Part shown: in pieces, positions 11,527 to 24,599 of the stretch
Position numbering within the stretch: position 1 is the stretch's first letter
How the letters are laid out: each line of letters starts with the position of its first letter
NCBI GenBank assembly: GCA_047967505.1
Contig: CM106540.1
Origin: Dipteris shenzhenensis
Lineage: Eukaryota > Polypodiophyta > Polypodiopsida > Gleicheniales
Direction: 5' to 3' (one strand)
Length of the DNA stretch: 64,000 nt
Translations under genes and position numbers: made by a program
The notes under the pieces: generated by a model
What the model saw: the letters and a program-made list of their open reading frames with translations, nothing else
What the model was told of the DNA's origin: nothing
Databases searched by the model: none

Positions 11527-14500
11527 ATTTATGTATATAATTCTCCTCACTTTTAAATCATCAAGAGAGGATGATCCTTTGGAAGGGATCCTGTACTTAA
11601 AGATCAAACGCTTATTCTATGAGACACTATAGAAGGAAGTATTATACTTGGGCATTATTATAATGGTAAAGAGGCTAGGATCAATCCAAGAAGAAATACG
11701 TGACAACAATGGAGAAAAATGGTGGGATTTTTTACTATCATTTAATGAATATATACGTGAAATGAGTGATGCCTAAGTGCTTGGATAAATAGAGCATTTA
11801 TAGTTTTGAATTTATGAGACTCTGAGATGCCATGCTAGAGGCAGCATTAAGTGGGAAGCTTGGAGTACTTTGGACACAAGCATCACTGCTCATTGACCTT
11901 TTCTTCTCATTGGGGTCCACAAAAAGGGCTTAATAGAAATGTGGTCCACAAAATAGTTGGCTATGTGAGATCTTCCAAGATCTATGTTAGAGAAGTACCC
12001 AAAGAGCACAATAACTAGAGGGAGAATCCAAGGATTTCTCATTAATGGCAGTGACAGAGAAAATACACTGGTATAATGTGTACATTTTCCCTCCCCTTCG
12101 AATCTTGGTGAACTACTGGTATCACCCCTATACTTCAACGGGGTAGACCCTCATCTTAAAAAATTGGTGTCCCGCATGAGCTGGAGAACTTGAGCAGTTC
12201 TACAACCTTATTTGGCACCAAAATACTCCGAATAGTTGCCACCGATTGGAGATGTGAAACATGAGCATGGATGGTGGTGCAAGTTTGTTCTCCATGCTTC
12301 TCTAGTGAGCTTGAACCCCCTCCCCAAGTGGGTTAGTAGAGAAAAGAAGGCTGCAGCAACAGATGTTGGAGGAGTGGTAGAGCCCCCCCCAGGTATGACG
12401 TTTGAACTGGTGCTAGCTTGCAAAATTTGACCAAAGAAAAAGAAGCTATTGAACCATGGTCATTCTACTTTAGAGCATGTTGAACCAAGTTCATTCTACT
12501 TGGCTTCACGTTGAACCATGATCCTTCTACTTGGTTGCCTCCATGCAGCTCGATTGCTTCATTTTTGAACTTATGCTATGTTACCACAAGATATGCATAT
12601 ACTAGTGTATGGTGAAGTGTGCGTTGTGACCTCTTGTTCACGGAGCTCATGGTTTGTCGGAATACTTTGGAAAGCCTGAGTATCCCTTTCTCTGGGTGAG
12701 CGTCATGCTTGGAATGACCACAATTATGCCGATGCGTGTATATTGATATCGTATTTCAGCTTAGAAGATAATAGAAGCCTCTAGAGCACAAATGGGTAAG
12801 TGCCTGCAATTGTGTTTCACGAGAGATGGAATCTGATGATTTTTGCACTTTTTAGAACTATCTGGAGTGCATCGCACGTCCCTCACCAAGGTTTCTATGC
12901 TAGTGTGGCTTGCTTTAGCTAGATGCTTGACTTCCATGGCCATTTTCCATCGCAGAGAAAGTTTTTTCTCAGAGCTCTCTCTCTCAGTTCAAAAAAAATC
13001 TATTTTCTCAACTAGCCAGTACATAAGAGTAGTCGAATATTTTCTATACATTGGTTCATGATGAATCAATAGATTGCGATGACCTTCTTGTTGTTCGCAA
13101 CTACCTAAGGTTCCCCTAGAGTATGACAGGATATGTAATTGTTCCATAAAACCACTCGCTCACGACTCATTTGCACTAAGGAGGTGGAGAGAATGATTTC
13201 TCAATTGCACTATCAATATACTATGTGCCTTTACATATGTGAAATTCTCCACACTGCTTTATGAAGAGTAGCTTGCACCGAGCTGCTTGGGATCTACCAC
13301 TGTTCCCAATCCCGTGTATGAAGATCTCATTCTCAAGGTCTTATACCCTCGAGCCCAATAAGTTTGCATGAGCTCATAGATTTATGGCCATCAATTCTTA
13401 AGGATTGACCATGGGTGAGAACTAGCCACTGGTATGTTTCTTGACTGCATGTTGCTTTGGATACACCTCACCACTATGACTAGCTCACGACTAATAGGAT
13501 CTTAGAAGTCGCTTCGTGAAGTATATCACTGAATTGTGTACTCTACTTTGCTCAACATGATGAGGCCTCCTTACACTACCCTTTTTATAATCAAATCTTC
13601 TACTCGGCTGCCCATGCCATTTTTATGCTAATAGATCACACATGCAATTGTGCCACCACGAATGCCAGACACACCATGACTATATTTGTTGAGCTCTTGA
13701 GGATGATTTTATAGTTTCTCTGTTTGTGCAAGACTTGATCTGCCAAGAAATTGCTTAGCTCTTGCTAATGAGGATCCATTAGGACATTAAAGTCTGTGCT
13801 TCTAAGAGATTCCATGATAGGTGCCATAGACTCCCTAGCATATACATTGAGGCTCTATAAAAAACCGAATGAAGCACTAATGTACAAGATGATAGTCATG
13901 CTTATAAATCTGCATATCTCACACGAGAGTTAACTGGTTTGGGTTTTTTATGCTCTGCATGATTCCAACTTTCCCCCACGAATGATTAGATACATGACTT
14001 GGTCGATATATATAGATGAATGCTATTCCAAGAAAGGAAAAGGATCCTCAAGATAGAAAGTTGTATCATCCTAAGGTTCAGACATTTCTTACTTGTCTTT
14101 CTAACATTAATTCAGTAGGAATAAAAGAATGATAAAGGAATTTTCTTATGGAATAGTACCTTATATTCTGAGAGTATGCTTAGTGCTCTATACTATTGAG
14201 TGGAGAAGGAACTCTACCTCTTATTGTAGTTGTAGACTCAAAATCTTTTGCTATTTATGTTGCCATAATTTTTGAAAGAATTAGTGGATCTTTACTATGA
14301 TTGGTCTTTGGTGAGTTTTGTATATTACTCCTCGTGGTAGTCTCTGACCATGGTCTTTGGTTAATGTCATGGGTGTATTAGAAAACGCTGGGAAAAACCA
14401 TGTGACCTATTATTGAGTGATATAGCATGATAATATTAATCAACGGTTTTTGTTTGGATAGTGGAGTGAAGAGAATCATGAGGCTTACATTTTTATTACT

Positions 14501-14539
14501 ATAACTGTGATGCCAACACTGGAACTATGGAATATAGGG
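11527..14539. other. Gene-free stretch
   Basis: Only short, unrecognised frames on both strands. It contains the 31 bp tandem repeat at 12449-12541. No transposon domain is visible. Confidence 0.45.
12449..12541. repeat. Three tandem copies of a 31 bp unit
   Basis: Units starting ttgaacca at 12449, 12480 and 12511 share tcattctac-like cores. The period is exactly 31 bp with a few substitutions. Confidence 0.85.
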
Positions 14540-14990
14540 GGACACTAAGGTTATATTTGGAATTTTTCATCGTGGGCTTTTCCTTTAACTTGGTTGGAGT
14601 ACCATTAAAATTTGGAATCTTATATATTAGGACTCCTTTATGGCCATGTATCTATGAAAAGGAAATGGCCACAAGAGTCTCATTATAGGCCTTATGTTAT
14701 TTCAGTAAGAAAAGCTTAGAACTAGTTTGCTGAGCATTATTATGTTACTTTGGGCATATATTGATAATTGGGATTTTATAACACCTCGTTTTCATGGTAC
14801 TTCCCACTGTTATAATTTTGATGTGTGCATAAATTTAATTGTGATACTAGTAATTGGAAAATGCCAACAGGAAATCAAAGAAAGGTAGAAGGATACTAAG
14901 GTTATATCTAGATTTTTTGACCTTGGGAATTCCCTTGGACTTTGTTGGAACACCCATATTTATGGTTTATTTGAGATTCCCACTTATTAC
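14540..14990. repeat. Diverged direct duplication, spacing about 350 bp
   Basis: A block of about 100 bp containing actaaggttatat, then gattttt or aattttt, then cc-tggg, then cttgga or cttggttgga, occurs at 14540-14640 and again at 14891-14990. The second copy is open (14854-15132, plus strand) as a hydrophobic peptide of no known family. Confidence 0.55.
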
Positions 14991-16486
14991 TTGGATTTCA
15001 CTAACATTTTATATGCATTTCTTCACATCTTTAATTGCCCACCTTGGATTACTATTGAATAGTAAAATACCAAGATTTGATTATGCTAATCTAGGTCGAG
15101 TGACACGGATAACAACTGTGTGCTGGCATTGAAGCCTGGCTTCCATAGTTTAAATGAATTATTCCAACTTTCATTTGTTTGTGATGGTGCCAGGTGAGTC
15201 GACATACCTCTCCATCAGGTTTTCATTAGAAAATCTAAGGCATGAAGACATGGTGTTGGCAACTTCGAGGAGCACTCTATAACATATTTTCTCCAAGTAC
15301 TGCTAATAAATAAGATCGAACTCTCTATTGGAGACTAGTCATTAGTATCGTTGTACTTTTTGCAATGTACTGACATAAATGTGAGTATTATAATTGACTC
15401 CCACTTTGACACCTTGTTAAGATGAATAGTATGATATGGATTATTCTCACTTATGCAGTATTGAGAGATTGGATATTAACATACTACTCTCACTAGGTGT
15501 TTGAAAAGGGCAATAGTAGATGTTTGCAATTGATTTACTTTGATATTGAAAACTAGTCCAGTAGTATAGTAGGATAGATGTTTGATAGGATGAACACACA
15601 CTAGTATACCCATTGTAAGATAAGAAAAATATTATGACTGATGGCTATACTTGGATTGACTTGTTTCAGTTGATTGAAGTTTTAGGTTTGATTGTGGCAG
15701 GAGGACTATGGGACCAACCCCTTTCCTTAGTTGCTGCGCCGTGATGCTTGGACCAACATCAAGTTAATGGAAGCATCCATTGGTATGGAAGATTTACAAG
15801 TAGATGCAATTCCTCTTCACATATTCACAAAAAGTCTCCATATGGTAGAGGTAATCTATCTCGAAGTGTTAATTATCATTAGAAACATGTTATTTTGATA
15901 CTTGGGATTGATACCCTTGACAATTGGTTGAGCCTCTTTCACTTGATACACTCTATGAATGTCCCCAACCTACTAGTCTAAGGACTATTCCATAACTATG
16001 AAAACTTGGTCACCCTCCATTGACACCCCTTGCCCAGCACAATTTGTAAGCTGCATGTGAATACCTGTGCCACATCATCAAAGACCACCTCTTCTTCACA
16101 AAAACTTCGACAAGCTGTAACTTCCAATCCAAGAAGAATTTGCACATGCTCTAAAAAGGAAAAATGATCATCTTTCCGAGCTCTATGCATCTGTCAAGTA
16201 AAAATCATTATTAGCAATTAGACACTACCAATATTGAAAGAAATCAATTGGTAAAACCTTTGCAACAAATGACAGATCAAAGCATGAATGCACACATCGC
16301 TGTCATAAGCATGCCAAAAGCACAAGTGCATGAGATGACCATAGCATAGAACATGGCATCCACACATAAAGCATCAAGGCACATGGAAGAACAAAGCATC
16401 ATGCATCAAGGTACATCAAGCGAAGAAGACAACGCCATCAACAACATGTATTGAGAAGCAAAAACCTTGCCACCTTCAGCCCACAC
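14991..16486. other. Gene-free stretch, possibly the decayed interior of a plus-strand LTR element
   Basis: No domain is firmly recognised. A plus-strand peptide near 15790-15835 ends IFTKSLH, reminiscent of the 'ADIFTK' signature that closes copia RNase H. It lies about 0.85 kb upstream of a plausible 3' LTR in the right orientation, but the match is short and could be chance. Confidence 0.3.
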
Positions 16487-16668
16487 ATTTGTAAATCAAG
16501 CTTGACCACCTGAGAGTAGAGATGAAAGCACCCAGGGGAGGTATTGACATGTAAAAGCCACACTTGACCACCTTATGTAGCAATGCATGCACTAAGGGGA
16601 GGTGATGGAATGTAAACTCACATCTGACCACCTTGCGGTAGCCAATAGATCATGGCACCAAGGGGAGG
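16487..16668 (+). repeat. Three tandem repeats, each ending in a polypurine-tract-like core
   Basis: The core ggggaggt occurs at 16535, 16596 and 16662, with spacings of 61 and 66 bp. Each is preceded by a related stretch containing ttgaccacct or ctgaccacct. The last core touches the start of an LTR-like sequence at 16669. I read them as a duplicated polypurine-tract region of a plus-strand LTR retrotransposon. Confidence 0.55.
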
Positions 16669-17013
16669 TGTTGAGATATGGTGCCATGAGCACATAGATT
16701 AAAGGCTAAGGTATGGTATAAGAAAGAATTAAAGTAGCTAGCCTAGGATGTGGACTACATGATGTGGAGATGTGGATCAAGGATATCCACAAGGAGAGAT
16801 GTGGATGAGAGGATCCCACAAGTGTTGACTATTCTGAGGGCACTCTCTATATAAGAGGCCTATTATGTATTGTTAAGTACACACATTTACAATAGATTGA
16901 GTATTGCCTTCTATGTGTCTCTCTCATGGAGTTTCTTCTATGGTTTGATCCTCCATGATCTTTATGCTCATTGAGTAATAGATTAGGCTAAGTATGATCT
17001 GCACTTTGTCATC
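16669..17013 (+). mobile_element. Probable 3' or solo LTR (plus strand)
   Basis: It starts TGTTGAGATATGG directly after the purine core aggggagg, as expected for a 3' LTR behind its polypurine tract. A TATA-like ctctatataaga lies at about 16851. The right edge is uncertain, placed where the sequence becomes C/T-rich at about 17013. A matching 5' LTR was not found. No coding domain upstream is secure, so it may be a remnant or solo LTR. Confidence 0.45.
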
Positions 17014-18009
17014 CCCCCCCCCCCGCCCTTTTTTATTTTCTCTTGAATTCACTTAGATTTATCAAGTTCCCACTTTATTTCTCTACTAGTAACCTTTCTA
17101 TTAAACTTTACCATCTATTTTTAGCCTACCTTATGATTTATTAGCCTATCTACTACACTTTCCCATCTTTTTTAGCCTAGCTTATGACTCATTAGCCTAT
17201 CTTTGGCCCTATCAACCTATTTTTTACTAACTCTCATACTTCTTTTTGGCTATCTAACTAATCCTTTTCCCCTTGTACGTCCTATTTTATTTATATGATT
17301 AGCTACCACACTTTGTCCTACCATAACCTATTATGCTTCTCTTACACCATGTTTCCCCATCCACACTTATCACACCGTTGCATCTTTCTCACTAACTACA
17401 TGCTCTCTTCCCCTCCCATAATGCTTGTTACGACTTATTGAAGCAAAACTTGTTTATACAGTCATGCATTCTACAAACCTTTTGCAATTTGTGTACCTCT
17501 TGGTTTTTTTGTACAATGTTTAATAGTAGTTTTCTCTTTTGTGTCCATTACCAAAATTGTTTGCATTTCACCACCATGAAATGAGGTTTGTCAAGTCTTC
17601 ACACACAGTCATGTTTCCCTTGCAACTCTGGATGGTTGCACATGGTACATTTAAGTCATTATGGCTCTTTTACCTCTTGACTCACTTCATTGCTCACTTG
17701 AACACTACTGTCTCTCTCACTAAACATTCGAGTTTCACATCTTCAAAAACTATTGTATCCATTTCTCAAAATAGCTCACTTTCCTCTTTTCCTTCCTTGA
17801 CCTCTTTTCTTTCCCTTCCATGGCATTACGTTCTTCAAGACTTCACTCTGGGTCCTTTACTTTTACTCTTGAAACCCTCACTCAATCTTCTCCCTCACTT
17901 CTCTCTCTTTCAACCAATGTACACGTACTTCTATCTCTTTTCGATAGATTGTACGTCATCACACAACTTGTTGTCTCACCTAGTGTGTTGTATCCTAGTG
18001 GGGAAAAAG
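17014..18009. other. Pyrimidine-rich stretch with a partial repeat copy
   Basis: CT-rich on the plus strand. The part at 17590-17690 (gtcaagtcttcacacac, ggttgcacatggtacattt, aagtcatta-ggc) matches the right end of the dispersed repeat at 19560-19660 and, more weakly, 19800-19870. No gene is seen. Confidence 0.5.
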
Positions 18010-18614
18010 TGGGAGCACACACACACACACACACATACTTACTATCCCTTTTTCCTTTTGATAATACTAGTTATTTTTCTTCCCTTTATAATCCTTCGAA
18101 AACTCATTTAAACTATCTTCCCTCTCCCTGAATTCCCTTATTTTCTCCCTCTTAAATTTCCCTAATTTCCCCCAATTTTTTCCTATTTTCTACCCGATTT
18201 TCTCCTTATTTGTTCCTACTTTTTTCTAATTTTCCTCCTAAACTTTTTCCTAAATTTTTAAATATATTTTTCCTAATCCCCCCCCCCCTTTTTCCTAGTT
18301 TTCTTTATTTTCCTAATTTCTCAAAATTTCCTAATTATTTCCTCTTTTCCCTAATTATTTCGTAGTTTCTTCTTAAATTTTCCTCTTATTCTCTATTTTG
18401 TTCTAAGTTTTTAGTTTCCTCTTAAATTTTCTCCTAATTTCTAAAAATTTCCCCTTAATTTTTCTCCTAGTTTCTTCTAAATTTTCTCTTAATTCTCTAT
18501 TTTGTTCTTATTTTTCTCATTTATTTTTTCTTAATTTCTCTTAATTTTTTTCTTTTCCCTTCTTTTCCCCTATTTACTCAATTTATTCTCTATTTCTATA
18601 ATTTCTTTCCTGCC

Positions 18615-18658
<44 letters not shown>

Positions 18659-19650
18659 ATTTCTAAACTATTCCTATTTTTCCTACACTCTTGACATCAC
18701 TCCGTAAAGCAATTTCATTTTTTCTATTTCTTATTCCTAATAATCCTTGATTTTCTTCAAAAAGAACCTTCATTTAAACCCAACCCCCCGCGCATCACAT
18801 CTCCCCACCATTCTACATTGTTTACAAACTCTTGGCACACTTTCCCACCCCTTAGTCTTCCTATCTCTCTATCTCCCCAACTCCCTGACTACCCACCCTC
18901 CAAGCCTATTTAAACCTAAACACCTTTCTCCTCTATCCACCTCCAAACCCGTCACCTATACTCATTACTCCCCTTGTGACTCTGCCTACATCTATGATGT
19001 GCACCTACTTATAGTTTGTTGTCCAATACTGCTGCTCATAGGACCTTTATTTATCATGGTAATCCTGCCCTGTTATTTGCATCATAAACTCCAAACAATT
19101 AGTTGCCACAACTCATCAGCGTCACCACAAAGCTTTGATAGTCGTGCATGTTTTGCCTTGAATCGTGCATGCTTCACCTCGAACTGCATGACCTTCCATC
19201 CATACCCCTTTAATCAAAACACTCCCTTCTCTATTTCTAACCCCTTCTCTCCCTTCTACCGGTACTCTATTTTCTCCCTTCCCTTCCCAACTAAAGCTAA
19301 AACTGGTTCTTACCATTTTTCTTGTTGGATGGTGGCAGGTAGGTGGACTCCCCTCTTTAATAAAAGTGATGCTTGCCAAGACTTATCCAAGCTCAACTTC
19401 TATACATTTTCCACAATGTCATTTCTACAAAATGGCCCAGTGCTGGTTTCCTTTATAAATAGGGATTCACCAACTTGTACAAACTTTTCCGTTAATACAA
19501 TTAGTCCTATTCCATTATCTAGCTTTGCTCTTTTGTCTTTCCACTATGCAAAGGGGCGTTGTCAAGTCTTCCACACACAGGTCATTTCCCCTACAACTCT
19601 AGACAGTTGCACATAGTACACTTAAGTCATTAAGGCCTTTTTGGCTTCTT
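18010..19650. repeat. Pyrimidine-rich dispersed repeat, copy 2
   Basis: It starts at a (CA)9 tract and ends with the same block as copy 1 (gatgcttgccaagacttat, ctacaaaatggcc, ttagtcctattccatt, tatgcaaaggggcgttgtc). It also contains a poly(C)-(CT)n tract at about 18615-18654. The long plus-strand frame at 18747-19616 has low-complexity Ser/Pro/Leu/Phe composition and I do not regard it as a gene. Confidence 0.6.
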
Positions 19651-20659
19651 GACTCCCTTCTTTAACTTGTTCTTTATTTGTTTTGTTTTTTCTAATAAAC
19701 ATCTTTCTAATCCTTCTCTTGTCCTTGCAGAATTATTCATCGGTTGTCACACTCCAAATCCAAAACTCTCAACGACTCACCCCTGATTACAGCTCCTACC
19801 TCCCACACAATACATTTAAGTCATCATGGCTTTTGGCCTTTTAACTCCTTTCATTTCTCTTTTGAGCAATACTATTTTGACTTACCTTGTTAGTTTTTCC
19901 CTTTTTATATAAAACTCTTCTAACCTAGGTTATTGTCATAACTGGCCACCTTCCTTTACTTGCCTAATATTACTATAACCACAATTTACCCATATATCTA
20001 TTAAACCAATTTGCTTCCATACGAGGATTACCAAAAAGCGAGCCATGGAAAGTGAGCCAAACAGCAAAAGCGAGCCACAGAAAACCCGAGCTAGTCAATT
20101 ACAATTTGAAATAGAGAACACGAATTATTTAAATAGTCTTAAATCATTTAATTACTACAAGCCAATGAAGAGGCCAAATTGTGAACCCACAGAAAATGTT
20201 TCATGAAACATGCTCCTAATTCATACACAAAAGTAGACGATAGCATGCAACCCTAATCATTTGAGTAGTCAAATACCAAAATCATTCTCTAGCGCTTGCA
20301 CATGAAAACTCACTTATACTGCTTGGAGGGTAAAACCTCTCAAGCTCTGTCCAAAAACACTTGTCTTTCAGCCATACTTTCAGCCATATTTTAGATTGTA
20401 CATCAACAACCCAAGGTAGTATCTCAAACCTATCTAATTATCTTTTAGGGGTTTCTCTTAGATCCTAAACATTGAGACGACCTGACCTTTGTGATAGTAG
20501 CCTGATGTATAAACAAATGGACTATAAGGTAAGGATATCCTCTTTCATAATCTCTGCATTTGCTGCCATCACTTTCTCAATCCTATCTCTAAACTCCTTA
20601 CTCAATTTCAATCTCTACCTTGCCACCTTTCCATCATGAATCCCTTCCTGAGCATGACT
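19651..20659. other. Gene-free stretch
   Basis: The CT-richness fades at about 19900. A small repeat of gcgagcca with purine spacers lies at 20038-20083. Nothing else is recognised. Confidence 0.45.
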
Positions 20660-21910
20660 TTTTATGTTGTTTACGTGCAGGATTGAAGGTGTCCAAAGAT
20701 AGAACTACCTATACCATCCTCAAGGACAAATCCAACTTTCATCAATTCAACTCTGTCTTGCATTGTCACAGAGGTACTCTTAGCAATCTTCCACACTCCA
20801 AGAGCAGTGACATTGCGATGTTGTATTCCACCCTTGAAGCATGGAGCTGGTACTCCTTCTGTAGGCCTCTTGCCCAACTCATTAATCAAAGCACCACACT
20901 GTCTACACACATCTGCCAAGTATCCAAAGCATGTGACTACACTATAGGCATTTTTCTTCGAATTGCCCAATTAGCATCATGCACATCTGTCTCTTTGCAA
21001 ACCTTATGTTCAATACCTCCATGCATACTAACATGTCTTATTTTCCCTACTTCTCTATTGGTTGTTCAGTGTTATATATTCAAGATGATGACTATCTGCA
21101 TCATGCTCCCCAATAGGCAATCCTATGCCTCTCTTTATTCTTACACTCAAAGGCCCTATCATTGGTTTGTTCATCTCAAGAGAGTTAATGTTAGCTGCCT
21201 CAAGGACTATATTTGTTAAATCTACAAGCTCATTTCTTGCACTTTACTTGAACCACCCTATAAAATCCTTTTCTGCAACACATCTTTATCATAGGGACCA
21301 CCAGAGGAGAAGAGCATCTGTAATTCCTACATGCACATCACCAAAATATACTTATGTTGGCAGGCATGGGTTTGGTGTGTAACCAACTTGAGCTCCAATT
21401 TTTTTACACACTACCAGATACACAATTTCACACCACGTGGCATGGAAAATTTGTCTCCATAGTATAGGAGCTGTGTTGCATGATTTGTGTCACCATTGTG
21501 ACTCATGAGTTGCAACACACTGCTCACATACCCTGCTAAATTCTTGTACAACCACAGAAAATTGTAGGCAATGCCTAAAATTTGCATCAATTTCATCATC
21601 GTTGGAGTCTTGTTTTTTAGTTACCAAGAAATTCTCAATGTCAAATGAAAATTTGTGGTTTTTAGCATTCCAAGGAGAGATTACATAAGAACGTATGCAC
21701 AGAATGAAGATAGAGTCCCAATTGCTCATCTTAGCATGAGATCTATTGCTTCTAGTGATTGGAGATGCAAGCAATTTGGTTGGGAGAGATTTGTTTGACA
21801 GTTCTTCACCCACAAAGCCATGTGCATCATCACCTAATGCACATACAAGCATATAACAAATAATGGAAGCTTCAAGCCAGACTTGTGCATGCTCTTGCCC
21901 TGCAAACATG
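20660..21910 (-). pseudogene. Unrecognised decayed coding region
   Basis: On the minus strand several frames read like real protein, joined by frameshifts and stops. 21909-21490 is a 139-residue open frame without low complexity (it includes CYMLVCALGDDAHGF and FDIENFLV). 21599-21411 continues in another frame. Around 21260-21110 there is ELVDLTNIVLEAANINSLEM. 20970-20671 is a 99-residue frame (includes GYLADVCRQCGALINELGK). Amino-acid composition is balanced and helix-like. I do not recognise the family. It could be a multi-exon gene with introns read through, or a dead transposon protein. Confidence 0.35.
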
Positions 21911-24599
21911 GTGGTGCATTACTCTTTAGTGATTCCCTGCAAGAATGGAGCCCTCCATTGAGATGAAGGCCTAGCCCAAAATACATCTTATCGATTAATG
22001 AGAGGTTTTTGGTTACTGGAACTAGGAGGATTGAAGAATTTTGGTCAGTTGGACTTTTTTAATGCAATAAAGACCATTGGATGTATGCCTTGCACGTGGA
22101 CATTACCATCCCTATGTCAATGTGTCAATCCTTGGAGGATTTCCATACACTCTACAAGGTTGCATCATTTTCCTCTTCCCTGCTGCTACTGATTAGCATA
22201 GCCCCCACGAGAGGCATCATTAGCAAAGACCCTACAAATGGATAACTACAAGGCTCACTAGAGATGGTGGGGAAAGTTTGAACCATAAGTAGTTGTAAAT
22301 GATCGAATCCTTGTTTGAAAAGATATAGAGATTTCCTTTTGGTAGGAGATGGACAAATGGAGAATAGTTTGACGTTTTCCTTGTCATCTATGGATTGCAC
22401 GGAGGGAATTGTGGTCTTGTGGCCTAGGTTTTTAGGGATTAATTCATAATTGAAGACGATGTGACCACCTACAACAATTGGTCGACCATCTAGCAATAGC
22501 TAGTTTGATGCATACCATCGACTGTCTTGCAAAAAATCGATCGTGGATTCAACCCAGTCGAAAAGTTCCATGGCTAGCATAGGTACTAAAGTGCCTCACT
22601 TTTGAGGCCATCATTGTCTCCTCCCATAACACCATGTATCGGTGGCGATGAAGAGAGGGTGGATGGTATTAGATTGTGAAGGATGGGCATCCAGTCTAAT
22701 TATCTATAGGTGGAGTGAATTTAACATATAGAAGTGCATTGGTGGGGATTGCTACTCGATACTTTGTAGCGATGAACTTAACCTTTAGTTGAGAAGATGA
22801 GTGCAAATTCATCAATGCTTGTGGAATTTGTGGGAAGCATGTAGGATTTATGGAGGATGAATTTGTGGCAACGTTTAGAGTCTTGTGTTGGAGGGTGAAT
22901 TAAAATTGCAACATCGAAAACTAAGTAGAGTCTCTTGTGTTGGAGGGTAAACTACATCTGCAACATCGAAAGCTAAGTAGAGTCTCTTGTGACAGGCAAA
23001 AATCTACTAGAGTGAAACAACCATGTGCACAATGGGAGCATACTGTGTCAATTAGGGTATTGGGAGAAAATAAGGTCTTCTATGGGTGTGGTCTTGGGAC
23101 ATCAAGACACTCTCTACAACCAAAAAGAGAGCATTGGTACATAGATTTGCTACATGGAGGCTCCATGTACTTCATCTTGGCAATAGAGAGGGAGACAAAG
23201 CACCCTTCTTCAGGTAGATGTTCCTTGTGGCTTGCCACGGGCTGCATAATAGTTAAAACTTAAGTGGCTACAAAAGAATAATGGCAAAACTATTAAACCT
23301 TGAAGGGAGCGATCGGTTTCTACAATTCTAGACAGACTTCTTTCTCAAGTGATCGGTTCAAGCTTAAACAATCAAAGAACCAGGAGAAATTATTTTGCTA
23401 GAAATTAGACTTTATTTCAGAGGAAACGTCAACGTAATTGAATGACAACAATAGACCTAATAAATTGTTGAAAGAATCAATGTATTGCTTTGCAACATCA
23501 TGAACGCATGGGAATTGGAATCGCTCCATTTTCTCTCCCAAAGCTTCTGAAAGAAGCATGGTAAATGTGAGTCAATAATGAAAGGAGAAGCTCCAGGCAT
23601 AGGAATTTGCTATCCACATGGATCGATGGAACTAAAAAATAGTTGAGGTTTCATTCGATTTTACCTTCCACTAGTAGCATTCCACGGGGCACCATATTGC
23701 GATGCTTGCGGGAAGCAAAGAGCTCCTCCACTGGCGAATCCGAGCAGTCACACCTTCTGGCGGAGTTGCAACTCATCGCTGATTGCTTCGAGGTCGCGAG
23801 CAGCGGTGCTCAGTATCTGAGATGCATTAGGGTTTCTTTGCCACAGTACCTCCAGTCTCACTCCAAATGGCCTAAGCATATTTGCAATGCCATCAGAACA
23901 CCACGCCAAAAATCAAAATACTGCTCCTACAAGCAAGAAACAAGAGTGCCACTCAAATCGTGAAGCTTCTTGCAAAATAGCTTCCAATTTAGAGCATACA
24001 TGCTGCAATAAGTTGCTACAACGATTTGATTGAATCTTCAGTGATTCAATTGAATGAAGATACATCAATAATGTAGAGGATCAAAAGGTTCCAGCACGTG
24101 GATCCACTCTGCTCTCGTCGAATGACAGCGTCAAAAGAGCTATGCGTAGCAGTACATCAAAGGTGAACAAGGATCCCTTAAATCTCGAGCATTTCTCATT
24201 CCAAAGAATCGATTGGATTGCAAGAATGGATGTTTCGGGACTCAAAAAGACCAGCGTTCATCATTCCATCGTCGCCAAAATGCAACACATGCTGCTAGAA
24301 GCTCGACTTTGGAGGACAACCAATGACCGACATTGTTCATTGCTGAAGCTAAATTTTGTTTTCGAAATGCAAACAACCATGGAGAGCATCACCAAAGCTC
24401 AAATTCGAGTCTGTGAAAAAGAGACAGACGAAAGAAACCATGGGAATGTCTGAGATGCAATCTGAGAAGCTCAATTTTAAGAATTTAATAGAGAACAGCG
24501 CTAAAGCTCCAGGTAAAGAGATGCAACCATAGATGGAGAGCTAGGTTTAATACTAAGCATGCGCAACAATTTTAATGCGAGAAAAGGAAACCTAGCATA
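21911..24599. other. Mostly gene-free, with one more minus-strand open piece
   Basis: The minus frame 22496-22152 (114 residues, begins MLDGRPIVVGGHIVF) may belong to the same decayed gene as 20660-21910, but no motif is recognised. The part at 23640-24460 is somewhat richer in GC and open on the plus strand (23643-23963 and 24142-24453), with no recognisable domain. Confidence 0.3.
22882..22985. repeat. 52 bp tandem duplication
   Basis: Units starting cttgtgttggaggg at 22882 and 22934 both contain gcaacatcgaaa-ctaagtagagtct. The start of a third unit follows at 22986. Confidence 0.85.

Noticed and set aside
10937-11632. Long open frames on both strands over the TA/TG tract
   Set aside because: They encode only Tyr-Ile, Cys-Val or His-Thr repeats produced by the microsatellite.
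18747-19616. 289-residue plus-strand frame
   Set aside because: It lies in the pyrimidine-rich repeat, has low-complexity composition and is not open in the other copy.
22152-22496. Raffinose or galactinol galactosyltransferase N-terminus
   Set aside because: The first 20 residues looked vaguely similar, but the family's downstream blocks are absent.
23040-23260. Copia gag-protease motif on the plus strand (HWYIDLLHGGS)
   Set aside because: It lacks the DSGAS active site and any neighbouring copia domain.
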